A stretch of DNA of 64,000 nt, taken from contig JADJVE010000005.1 in assembly GCA_016716715.1 (NCBI GenBank), positions 1-64,000 of the forward strand, in the 5' to 3' direction. Shown piece after piece: positions 26,213 to 33,526 of the stretch. Position numbers and translations under genes: made by a program. A model generated the notes under the pieces. It was not told where the DNA came from and did no database searches. It saw only the letters and a list, made by a program, of their open reading frames with translations. How positions within the stretch are numbered: position 1 is the first letter of the stretch; every line of letters starts with the position of its first letter. Origin of the DNA: Acidobacteriota bacterium (lineage in GTDB: Bacteria > Acidobacteriota > Thermoanaerobaculia > UBA5066).

Positions 26213-26977
26213 ATGACCCTGCGGCGCCGGAGAATCCTGGCCGTCTCGGCTCTCAAGGGAGGCGTCGGCAAGACCACGACGGCCGTGAACCTCGCCGCAG
26301 CCGCCGCTCGTGCCGGCCGGAAGACCCTCCTCGTGGACGTGGACCCGCAGGGCAGCGTCGCGACGTCCCTCGGTCTTCCGGCGTCGGCCGGTCTCTCGAA
26401 GTGGCTCCTGAAGGAGGCGGACTTCGAGGAGGCCGTCGTGCGCGGCTCGCGGCCGAACCTCGACGTCCTGCCGGCCGGCGAAGACCTCCTCGGCGCCGAG
26501 GACGTTCTCCGCGAAAAGGGAAAGGAAAAGCGCGTGGGCCGGCTCGCGCGGCGCTTCGCGTCGCTCGAGGACGAAGGTTACGAAGCGATCGTTCTCGACT
26601 GCCCGCCCGCGGCGGGGCTCCTGCTCGAGAACGTCTACCACGCGGCGGACGAGATCCTGCTGCCGGCGAAGCTCGACTTCCTCTCGCTGCCCGCGCTCGA
26701 GAAGACGCGCGTCTTCGTGAGGCACGCGAACGCGACGCGCGAGAAGGCGCTGAAGATCGACGGCGTCCTCCCGACGTTCTACGACCTGCGCACGGCCGTT
26801 TCCTCCGAGCTCCTCGACACGCTGCGCGAGCGCTTCACGAAGATCCTCACGCCCATCCGCATCAACGTGGCGCTGGCCGAGGCGCCGTCCGTCGGCAAGA
26901 CGATCTTCGAGTTCGACGGATCGGCGCGCGGCGCCGTAGACTACGCGCTCCTCGCCGAGGAGCTGAGGCTGGATTAG
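26213..26977 (+). CDS. ParA/Soj-type ATPase
   Basis: 254 residues. Deviant Walker A is SALKGGVGKTTTAVNLAAAA, then LLVDVDPQGSVATSLGL (Walker A') and AIVLDCPPAAGLLLENV (Walker B), the order seen in chromosomal and orphan ParA proteins. No ParB or parS is next to it. Upstream ATGs at 26180 and 26195 run into the moaE start region; 26213 fits the family N-terminus (ILAVSALKGG). Role may be positioning of DNA or of a protein cluster. It forms a plus-strand block with the toxin-antitoxin pair downstream. Confidence 0.9.
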   Translation: MTLRRRRILAVSALKGGVGKTTTAVNLAAAAARAGRKTLLVDVDPQGSVATSLGLPASAGLSKWLLKEADFEEAVVRGSRPNLDVLPAGEDLLGAEDVLREKGKEKRVGRLARRFASLEDEGYEAIVLDCPPAAGLLLENVYHAADEILLPAKLDFLSLPALEKTRVFVRHANATREKALKIDGVLPTFYDLRTAVSSELLDTLRERFTKILTPIRINVALAEAPSVGKTIFEFDGSARGAVDYALLAEELRLD

Positions 26978-26989
26978 CCGCCCGCCGGG

Positions 26990-27018
26990 ATGACCAGAAA
27001 GGTCTATCATCTGGTCAT
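26990..27018. promoter_or_regulatory. Perfect 9-bp inverted repeat over the antitoxin start: likely autoregulatory operator
   Basis: ATGACCAGA at 26990-26998 and its exact complement TCTGGTCAT at 27010-27018, spaced by 11 bases, in the gap after the ParA stop. The right arm overlaps the ATG at 27017. Phd/YefM antitoxins are known to repress their operon by binding such palindromes. Confidence 0.6.
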
Positions 27019-27280
27019 GAGCAGCGTTTCGATCGCGGACCTGAAGGCGCGGCTTTCGCATTACGTGAGCCTCGCGCGGCGCGGGAGGATGGTGACCGTG
27101 ACGAATCGGGACATCCCCGTGGCGCGCCTCGTTCCCCTCGAAGAGAAGCGGGCCGCGCTCGTGGCCCACCGGCCCGCGCCCGGCACGCCGGCGCCCGGCA
27201 AGGTGAAGCTGCCGCCTCCGTTGAAGACGAAGCGCGACATCGTGGACCTTCTCCTCGAGGAGCGGCAGAGCCACCGGTGA
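27017..27280 (+). CDS. Type II antitoxin, Phd/YefM family
   Basis: 87 residues. The N-terminus SVSIADLKARLSHYVSLARR followed by VTVTNRDIPVARLVPLE is the Phd/YefM DNA-binding fold. The rest is a Pro/Lys-rich stretch ending in DIVDLLLEERQSHR, the part that should wrap the toxin. A longer start at 26990 is in frame, but it lies inside the left arm of the operator. The stop overlaps the toxin GTG by 4 bases, the usual antitoxin-first arrangement. Confidence 0.88.
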   Translation: MSSVSIADLKARLSHYVSLARRGRMVTVTNRDIPVARLVPLEEKRAALVAHRPAPGTPAPGKVKLPPPLKTKRDIVDLLLEERQSHR

Positions 27281-27696
27281 TCCGCTACGTCGATTCTTCG
27301 GTCGTCCTGAGGGCCGTCCTCGGGCAACGAGGCGCTCTCGCGGGATCGGACCGACCCGGCCAGTCGATCACGAGCGCACTGACCCGGGTGGAGTGCCTGC
27401 GAACTCTGGACCGCCTGCGACTCGAAGAGGGTCTTTCGGACGACGAGACCGTCCTACGGCGGGAAGCGGTCTTTCGCGTGCTCGCCAGCCTCGTTCTCGT
27501 GGACGTGACCCCGCCGGTCCTCGAGCGCTCCGCCCAGCCGCTTCCAACGGTTCTGGGAACGCTCGACAGCATCCATCTGTCGACGGCACTGCTCTGGCGG
27601 GAAATCGAGGCGGAGCCCGTCTCCTTCGCGACGCACGACCACGCCTTGGCTCGCGCGGCCCGGGCCTGCGGGCTGGAAGTGATCGGGGCTCCCTGA
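27277..27696 (+). CDS. PIN-domain ribonuclease toxin (VapC-like)
   Basis: 139 residues from a GTG overlapping the antitoxin stop. The PIN acidic residues are visible: Asp6 in IRYVDSSVVLRAV, Glu39 in SALTRVECLRTL and Asp97 in GTLDSIHLSTAL, with Asp121 in FATHDHALARAA. VapC toxins cut tRNA or rRNA and are silenced by the cognate antitoxin. Complete and probably functional. Confidence 0.9.
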   Translation: MIRYVDSSVVLRAVLGQRGALAGSDRPGQSITSALTRVECLRTLDRLRLEEGLSDDETVLRREAVFRVLASLVLVDVTPPVLERSAQPLPTVLGTLDSIHLSTALLWREIEAEPVSFATHDHALARAARACGLEVIGAP

Positions 27697-27712
27697 GCCC
27701 GATGTCCAGCGG

Positions 27713-27955
27713 TCAGCCGCCGGCGACGGGCGGCAGGAGCGCGACCGTGTCGCCGGCGTTCACAGAGTCCGTCTCGCGCGCCCACGTTTCGTTCACGGCG
27801 GCCTTCGCCTTGCCGCCGAAGCGCGCGATCGCCGGGTAGGCGGCCTCGAGCGCGCGCACGAGCGACGCGACGGTCGCCGGCTCGGCGACCTCCACGGACA
27901 CCTGCGGCCCGAGCTCGTCCTTGAGCGCCGCGAAGAGGAGGACGTCGACCTTCAC
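27713..27955 (-). CDS. moaD: Molybdopterin synthase sulfur carrier subunit MoaD
   Basis: 80 residues with a beta-grasp ubiquitin-like fold and the required C-terminal Gly-Gly (VALLPPVAGG), which is adenylated and turned into a thiocarboxylate. Partner of MoaE at 25739-26188. The two subunits are usually adjacent; here the ParA and toxin-antitoxin block lies between them. Confidence 0.88.
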   Translation of the reverse strand: MKVDVLLFAALKDELGPQVSVEVAEPATVASLVRALEAAYPAIARFGGKAKAAVNETWARETDSVNAGDTVALLPPVAGG

Positions 27956-27986
27956 GTGAGGAATTCTATTGCGGGAACGGGAGAGT

Positions 27987-29012
27987 TCATCGGAAGAAAC
28001 CGTTTACGTCGAGGATGAAGTGAACTGCGGCCGTCGAGTCGTTGCGGACCGTGACCGTCCCGGAGGGAGTACCGCCGAGCGCCACGATCGCGTTGTTCGC
28101 ACGGGTCTGGCCCGCACGGAAGCTCACGATTCCCGTTTGCGGAGGGACGAGGCCTGCCGGGAAGGCGTTGACGGAACCCCCCGATTGGGGGACCGTAACG
28201 GTCGCGTTGGCGGAGATCGCGACCGCATCGGCGGGAATGCCGCACGTTCCGGAGATCGGGAAGTCACGCTCCGAGGAGCCTGCGAGAGCAGGCCCGCCGA
28301 GCGCGGCGGCCGCGAGGCGCGTGTCGAGGACGCGGCAGGGGGCGAGGGGGAAGAACGAGGCGGAGCGACCCAGTGCGACGTGGGAATACGCGAACACGTC
28401 CTCCGTGTGGTTCGCATCCGCGGAGGCGAGATCCGACGAGAAGCTCCCGAAGACGACCGTGTTCCCGTCCGCGCTGATGATGGGAAGGAAGGACAGGTCG
28501 TTGCCCGTGACGTCGTCGGCTCCCAGCGCGTGGCTCAGGAGCCACGTCTTCGAGGAATCGCGGTCGAAGAGAAAGACGTCGTCCCCTACGTTCGATTTGG
28601 TCATGGACGGGATGAGGTCCTGCGCGGCGCTGTTGAACGCCACGCGGCGCCCGTCCGAGCTCATTACGGGATTGACGGAGTTGCCCGACGCGCCGCTCGC
28701 GGGCCCGGAAACTGAATGGCTCACGAGTCTCGTCGTGCCCGCTGCGACGTCGCGGAGGAATACGTTATAGCGCCCGGCAAGTGACGCCTGGCCGGCGACG
28801 AGGTTCGTTGCCCGGCTCTCGAACACGATCCATGCGCCGTCGTCACTCACGATCGGCTGGACGGAAGTCGCATTGGCCGGAGCCAAGGGAACAGAGCCGA
28901 CGGTAAGGACCGAGCTTGTTCCGGTCTGGCGGTCGTAGAGATAGAGGTTCTCCACACCTGGCGCCACGGCCGCGCCCGAGACCAGATCGGTCGCGAGACT
29001 CTCGTACGCGAC
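27987..29012 (-). CDS. PD40 propeller protein, 3' fragment after a frameshift
   Basis: 342 codons that continue the upstream fragment in another frame. They hold three or more TolB/PD40-type blades (VSDDGAWIVFESRATNLVAG, MSSDGRRVAFNSAAQDL, ISADGNTVVFGSFSSDLASA). The C-terminal domain starts FFPLAPCRVLDTRLAAAALG, continues GTCGIPADAVAISANATVTV, and ends VHFILDVNGFFR. That ending (VLDTR ... DVNGYF-type) recurs in secreted proteins of Acidobacteriota and Actinobacteria and may be a surface or adhesion module. It is read in frame only if one base is restored near 29013. Confidence 0.7.
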   Translation of the reverse strand, partial: VAYESLATDLVSGAAVAPGVENLYLYDRQTGTSSVLTVGSVPLAPANATSVQPIVSDDGAWIVFESRATNLVAGQASLAGRYNVFLRDVAAGTTRLVSHSVSGPASGASGNSVNPVMSSDGRRVAFNSAAQDLIPSMTKSNVGDDVFLFDRDSSKTWLLSHALGADDVTGNDLSFLPIISADGNTVVFGSFSSDLASADANHTEDVFAYSHVALGRSASFFPLAPCRVLDTRLAAAALGGPALAGSSERDFPISGTCGIPADAVAISANATVTVPQSGGSVNAFPAGLVPPQTGIVSFRAGQTRANNAIVALGGTPSGTVTVRNDSTAAVHFILDVNGFFR

Positions 29013-29959
29013 AAGCGACCGTCGCGGCTCAGGCTCGAGAGAAACGAAGCGGACGCCTGATTGCCGGGGACCAGAGGCTCCGCAGCCCGGTGGCTCACGA
29101 GCGTCGATGTTCCCGACGTCCGATCGAACAAGAAGACGTTCTGCGAGGGCGTCGGCCCCTGGCCGGCGACGAGATTCGTCGAACTGCTCACGAACAGGAT
29201 CCACCGGCCGTCCGCATTGATGGCGACGCCGCCACCGCCGTGGTCGCCCGTCGCGGACGGGGATGCCAGAGCACGGCTCACGAGCATGGAGTCGCCCGTC
29301 GTGCGGTCGTAGCAGAAGACGTCTATCGAGAGGTTCGAATCGATCTGACCCGCCACGAGATTCGTCGCGCGACTGGAGTAGAGAACGAAGCGGCCATCCT
29401 GGCTGATCCTCGCGATCAACGTCGACGAATTCCCGAGGTTGGCCGTCGTCATCGGATCGATCGCGTCATGCGAGATGAGCGTGTTGGAGCCGTCGAGGCG
29501 GTCGAAGAGAAAGAAGTCGTAGTCGTCGTTGTTGTCGACGATTCCCGCGACGAGATCCGTAGAGCTGCTCGCATAGGCGACCCATCGTCCGTCGGCGCTG
29601 ATGCTCGCCAGCTGGGAGTTTCCGTCCCCGTTCTTCAGGGGGGAGGAGGCGGAATGGCTGACGAGCGTCGTCGTCCCGAGGACGCGATCCCGGAGGTAGA
29701 GGCCCGTCCCTCGCAGGGGAACCGGCGCAATCTGGCCGGGAACCAGGTTCGTGCCGTCACTCTGGAAGACCACGTACCGTCCGTCCGCGCTGACAGTCCT
29801 GAGCGCGAGATTCACGGGCGTGCTGGTGTCGCTGTGTTGGTTCGCGGTGCCGCCCGTGGAGGCGACCGAAATCGGTTCGAGGACGCCTGCGGATGCGACG
29901 TGCGTCGCAAGACACGCCAGGAACACGGACACGGGCGCGAGGCGGTTCACGAGGAGCAA
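28847..29959 (-). CDS. PD40 propeller protein, 5' fragment with signal peptide, frameshifted
   Basis: Begins at TTG 29959 (AAGGAG 4 bases upstream) or GTG 29950. Signal peptide NRLAPVSVFLACLATHVASA, then repeated blades such as VSADGRYVVFQSDGTNLVPG, ISADGRWVAYASSSTDLVAG, ISQDGRFVLYSSRATNLVAG and INADGRWILFVSSSTNLVAG. Each is followed by LYLRDR/FLFDR and TTLVSHS. The frame is lost at SLSRDGR near 29013, where one T seems to be missing (CGCTTGTCGCG on the minus strand); conserved sequence resumes as VAYESLATDLV in the other frame. The last ~55 codons of this fragment are therefore not native. Secreted propeller, role unknown. Confidence 0.7.
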   Translation of the reverse strand: MLLVNRLAPVSVFLACLATHVASAGVLEPISVASTGGTANQHSDTSTPVNLALRTVSADGRYVVFQSDGTNLVPGQIAPVPLRGTGLYLRDRVLGTTTLVSHSASSPLKNGDGNSQLASISADGRWVAYASSSTDLVAGIVDNNDDYDFFLFDRLDGSNTLISHDAIDPMTTANLGNSSTLIARISQDGRFVLYSSRATNLVAGQIDSNLSIDVFCYDRTTGDSMLVSRALASPSATGDHGGGGVAINADGRWILFVSSSTNLVAGQGPTPSQNVFLFDRTSGTSTLVSHRAAEPLVPGNQASASFLSSLSRDGRLSRTRVSRPIWSRARPWRQVWRTSISTTARPEQARSLPSALFPWLRPMRLPSSRS

Positions 29960-30016
29960 TTTACTCCTTGAGGCGATCCTGACCCTCTTAGAATCGCCCC
30001 CTTCGGAGGTCGCGAC

Positions 30017-30799
30017 ATGGCCGGACGTCTCGCCGGAAAGAACGCTCTCGTCACGGGTGCGAACAAGGGCATCGGCAGGGCCATCGCGCTCCGGCTCGCG
30101 GCCGAGGGCGCGCGCGTCGCGGTCGCCTCCCGCAAGGAAGCCGAAGCCGAGGCCGTGGCCGCCGAGATCGTGAAGGCCGGCGGCGAGGCCCAGGCGATCG
30201 TCCTCGACGTGACGGACCCTGCGTCCGTCGCGACCGGCGTCGAGCGGGCCGCGCGGCCGGACCGGCGCATCGACATTCTCGTGAACAACGCCGGACTGGG
30301 CGGACCGTCGCCCCTCGACGGCGACGCCCGCTCGGACGAGGCGTGGCACGCGATCCTCGAGGTGAACCTCACGGGGGTCTGGCGCGTCCTGCGCGCGGCG
30401 AACCCGTTCCTCGCGTCCGGCGGGCGCGTCGTGAACCTCTCGTCGGTCACCGGGCGGTTCGGCGTCGCCGGGATGGCGGCGTACACGACGTCCAAGCACG
30501 GCGTCATCGGTCTCACGCGCGCGCTCGCTCTCGAGCTCGCGCCGCGGAAGATCACCGTGAACGCGATCTGCCCGGGCTGGGTCGACACGGAAATGGGCCG
30601 GTCGGGCATCGCGCGGATGGCCAAGGGGATGGGGAAGAGCTTCGACGAGACGTTCGCGTTCGCGGGAAAGATGGCGCCGCTCGGCGAAGTGCTCACGCCG
30701 GACGAGGTCGGCGGCCTCGTCGTCTATCTGGCGTCGACGGACGCGCGGAACGTCACGGGTCAGGCCATCGTGATCGACGGCGGCCAGGTGATGCCCTGA
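30017..30799 (+). CDS. Short-chain dehydrogenase/reductase (FabG-like)
   Basis: 260 residues, classical SDR. Cofactor motif TGANKGIG (13-20), NNAG (90-93), Asn117, catalytic Ser142/143, Tyr156 and Lys160 in YTTSKHGVIGL, then PGWVDTEMG. Closest in style to 3-oxoacyl-ACP reductase, but SDR substrates cannot be assigned by motif alone. GGAGG at 30005-30009 precedes the ATG. The stop overlaps the CTG start of the HAD gene. Confidence 0.92.
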   Translation: MAGRLAGKNALVTGANKGIGRAIALRLAAEGARVAVASRKEAEAEAVAAEIVKAGGEAQAIVLDVTDPASVATGVERAARPDRRIDILVNNAGLGGPSPLDGDARSDEAWHAILEVNLTGVWRVLRAANPFLASGGRVVNLSSVTGRFGVAGMAAYTTSKHGVIGLTRALALELAPRKITVNAICPGWVDTEMGRSGIARMAKGMGKSFDETFAFAGKMAPLGEVLTPDEVGGLVVYLASTDARNVTGQAIVIDGGQVMP

Positions 30800-31500
30800 A
30801 GCCCATCCGGGCCGTCTTCTTCGACGCGGGCGACACGCTGCTCCGCGCCGACCCGCCGGTCGAGGAGGTCTACCGCGAGGCCTTCGCGCGGCACGGCGTC
30901 GTCGCAAACGCGGAGGACGTCCACGGCGCCGTCCACGCGACGTGGCGCGACGTGGACGTCGCGCGCGAGCGCGGCGAGGAGCGCTGGGGCGGAGTCGACG
31001 GCGAGGCGGGATTCTGGCGGCGGTTCGTCGGCACCGTCTACGCGCGCGTGGGCGGCGGCGCGATGCCCGGCCCGCTCCTCGGCGAGCTCATCGCTCATTT
31101 CGGCGCCGAGCGGCACTGGGCCGTGTACCCCGAGACGCACGCCGTCCTCGCGGCCCTGCGGGCGGCGGGACTCCGCCTCGTGATCGTCTCGAACTGGGAC
31201 TCGACGCTCCCCTCGCTCCTCGAGCGCCTCGGGATCGCGGCCGCGGTGGACGATGTCGTGGTGTCCGCCCTCGTCGGCGTGAGCAAGCCCGCGCGCGGGA
31301 TCTTCGACGAGGCCGTGCGGCGCGCGGGCGTCGCCCACGCCGAGGCGCTGCACGTCGGGGACTCGCTCACGGACGATTACCACGGCGCGCGGGACGCGGG
31401 CCTCTCGTCCCTCCTCCTCGATCGCCGCGGGCGGGCGCGGGAGGGCGTCGAGGCGATTTCCTCTCTCGACGAGGTCCCGCGCCGCATCCTCGCCCGTTAG
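30796..31500 (+). CDS. HAD-like hydrolase (haloacid-dehalogenase superfamily), probable CTG start
   Basis: 234 residues. HAD motifs: I in AVFFDAGDTLLRADPP, II in LVIVSNWDSTLPSL, III/IV with SKPARGIFDEA and HVGDSLTDDYHGARDAGL. The second acidic residue of motif I is replaced (DxG), a form seen in DAGDT-type members. No ATG, GTG or TTG lies in this frame near the start; the only candidate is CTG at 30796, which gives a CTGA overlap with the SDR stop, matching the GTGA/TTGA overlaps elsewhere in this window. Likely a phosphatase on a small metabolite. Confidence 0.85.
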   Translation: MKPIRAVFFDAGDTLLRADPPVEEVYREAFARHGVVANAEDVHGAVHATWRDVDVARERGEERWGGVDGEAGFWRRFVGTVYARVGGGAMPGPLLGELIAHFGAERHWAVYPETHAVLAALRAAGLRLVIVSNWDSTLPSLLERLGIAAAVDDVVVSALVGVSKPARGIFDEAVRRAGVAHAEALHVGDSLTDDYHGARDAGLSSLLLDRRGRAREGVEAISSLDEVPRRILAR

Positions 31501-31547
31501 ACTCCTGCGACCCCGTCGCGAAACGAGAGGAACGAGAGGGAGGCTCC

Positions 31548-33143
31548 TTGCTGAATCAGCTGTTCCGGACGAAGACCATCGAGCAGCTCAAGGCGAGCGT
31601 GGACGAGCCCGGCCACGGCCACCTCAAGCGCACTCTCTCGGCATGGGACCTCACGCTCCTCGGCGTCGGCGCCATCATCGGCGCAGGCATTCTGTCGAGC
31701 CTCGGAACCGGCCTCGCGGGCGGCTTCGACTCGTCCTATGGCGTCACGCGGCCCGCGGCGGGGCCGGCGCTCGTCGTGAGTTTCCTCCTCACCGCCGTCG
31801 CGTGCGGGTTCACGGGCTTCTGTTACGCGGAGATGGCCTCGATGATCCCGGTCTCCGGCTCGGCGTACACGTACGCCTACGCGACGCTCGGCGAGCTCAT
31901 GGCGTGGATCATCGGCTGGGACCTCCTCCTCGAGTACGCGATCTCGAACGTGGCGATCGCGATTTCGTGGGGCAGTTACGCGAACAACCTTCTCCTCGGG
32001 ATGGGAATCAACCTGCCGGGCTGGCTCGCGATGGACAGCCGCACGATGCTGCAGGTGACGGCCGACTTCCTGAGGGCGCATCCGGACGCCTCCAGCATCT
32101 CCGCGCGCCTCGGGTACCTCGCGCAGGCGAAGGCCGGAGCGCTCGCGGGCGGCGACGTCTTCGCGAACTGGTCGACGGTCCAGGGCGCCCCGCTCGTGGG
32201 CGGCTTCCCGGTGGGGATGAACATTCTCGCGATGCTCATCACGATCCTCATCACGGCGCTCTGCGCTTGGGGGATCAAGGAGTCCACCCGCTTCAACAAC
32301 GTCATCGTCGCCGTGAAGATCGTCCTCCTCCTCGGCGTCATCGCGATCGGCGCCTTCTACGTGAAGCCCGCGAACTACCACCCCTTCGCGCCGAACGGCC
32401 TCAAGGGCATCCAGGCGGGCGCCGCGATCATCTTCTTCGCGTTCATCGGCTTCGACGCGGTCTCGACGACGGCGGAGGAGACGAAGAACCCGGGCCGCGA
32501 CCTGCCGCGCGGCATTCTCGGGAGCCTGGCGATCTGCACCGTGATCTACGTCGGCGTCTGCGCGGTCGTCTCCGGAATGCTCCCGTACACGGCGTACCAC
32601 GGCGTCGCGGACCCGATCGCCCACGCCTTCTCCTCGATCGGGATGAACAAGGTGGCCGGGATCGTCTCGATCGGCGCCGTCGCGGCGCTGTCGGGCGCGC
32701 TCCTCGTGTTCCAGCTCGCGCAGCCGCGCATCTTCATGGTCATGGCGCGCGACGGGCTGCTCCCACGCTGGTTCGAGAAGGTCGGGCCGCGCGGCACGCC
32801 CGTGAACGCGACGTGGGTGACGGGGATCCTCGTCCTTCTCCCCGCGGGCCTCATGAACATCGACGAGGTCGTCCAGCTCACGAACATCGGAACGCTCTTC
32901 GCGTTCGTCCTCGTGAGCGCGGGCGTCCTGATTCTCCGCGTGAAGCGCCCGGACGCGCCGCGCAAGTTCAAAACGCCGCTCGTCTGGTTCAGCGCGCCGG
33001 CGGGAATCCTCTTCTGCCTCTGGCTCGCGCTCGGCCTCCCGCGCACGACGTGGGAGCGCTTCGTGATCTGGCTCGTGATCGGGCTCTTCCTGTACTTCCT
33101 GTACAGCGTCCGGCACAGCCACATGCGCCGGACGCCCGAGTAG
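31548..33143 (+). CDS. APC family amino acid permease
   Basis: 531 residues from a TTG at 31548 with GAGAGGGAGG 4 bases upstream. About twelve or more membrane helices. The APC signature is LSAWDLTLLGVGAIIGAGIL with the substrate-binding glycines, then GFCYAEMASMIPVSGSAYTY and FFAFIGFDAVSTTAEETKNP. It belongs to the cationic amino acid transporter-like branch (CAT/YfnA). The first residues (FRTKTIEQLKAS) are cytosolic. Convergent with the cytochrome-like gene, with only 3 bases between. Confidence 0.92.
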   Translation: MLNQLFRTKTIEQLKASVDEPGHGHLKRTLSAWDLTLLGVGAIIGAGILSSLGTGLAGGFDSSYGVTRPAAGPALVVSFLLTAVACGFTGFCYAEMASMIPVSGSAYTYAYATLGELMAWIIGWDLLLEYAISNVAIAISWGSYANNLLLGMGINLPGWLAMDSRTMLQVTADFLRAHPDASSISARLGYLAQAKAGALAGGDVFANWSTVQGAPLVGGFPVGMNILAMLITILITALCAWGIKESTRFNNVIVAVKIVLLLGVIAIGAFYVKPANYHPFAPNGLKGIQAGAAIIFFAFIGFDAVSTTAEETKNPGRDLPRGILGSLAICTVIYVGVCAVVSGMLPYTAYHGVADPIAHAFSSIGMNKVAGIVSIGAVAALSGALLVFQLAQPRIFMVMARDGLLPRWFEKVGPRGTPVNATWVTGILVLLPAGLMNIDEVVQLTNIGTLFAFVLVSAGVLILRVKRPDAPRKFKTPLVWFSAPAGILFCLWLALGLPRTTWERFVIWLVIGLFLYFLYSVRHSHMRRTPE

Positions 33144-33146
33144 CCG

Positions 33147-33485
33147 TTACTTCGCGGTCTTGTCGCCCGGGTTCGTGCCCTTCGTGATCTCGTCGAGGTT
33201 GGACACGCCGTCGCCGTCCGAGTCCTTCTTCTCGATCGCGGCGAAGTCGTACTTGCCGTCCTTCCCCTTTGCCGCCTTGACGTCGTTGCCGTAGGCGTTG
33301 TTCGCGTGGTCGCCGTCCTTCTTGGGCAGGGCCATCGTGTGGCACGTCGAGCACTTGCCGTTTACGGCCTTGGCGTCCGGGTACTTCTCCTTGAACGCCT
33401 TCTGGATGTCCATGGTGGCGAGCAGGCTCGTGCCGAGGCCGAGGGCGGCGAGAAGGGCGAGAACGGAAATCGTCGGTTTTTTCAA
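33147..33485 (-). CDS. Exported one-haem c-type protein with a calcium-type loop
   Basis: 112 residues from a TTG at 33485; AAGGAGG lies 5 bases upstream. Signal peptide KKPTISVLALLAALGLGTSL. The haem-binding motif is CSTCHTM (Cys45, Cys48, His49). Near the C-terminus KDSDGDGVSNLDEITKGTNP is a thrombospondin-type-3/EF-like calcium loop. Similar small proteins sit next to outer-membrane proteins in other Gram-negatives, but the electron partner is not known. The upstream patatin frame is continuous with this gene in the given sequence only because of a frameshift; they are separate genes. Confidence 0.8.
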   Translation of the reverse strand: MKKPTISVLALLAALGLGTSLLATMDIQKAFKEKYPDAKAVNGKCSTCHTMALPKKDGDHANNAYGNDVKAAKGKDGKYDFAAIEKKDSDGDGVSNLDEITKGTNPGDKTAK

Positions 33486-33526
33486 AGGGTCCTCCTTGAC
33501 GGTGAGTATTTGACCAGAGAATCGGA

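Noticed and set aside
29968..29994. TTGAGG/TAGAAT promoter for the SDR gene
   Set aside because: The spacing is only 15 bases and the signals are weak; not enough to annotate.
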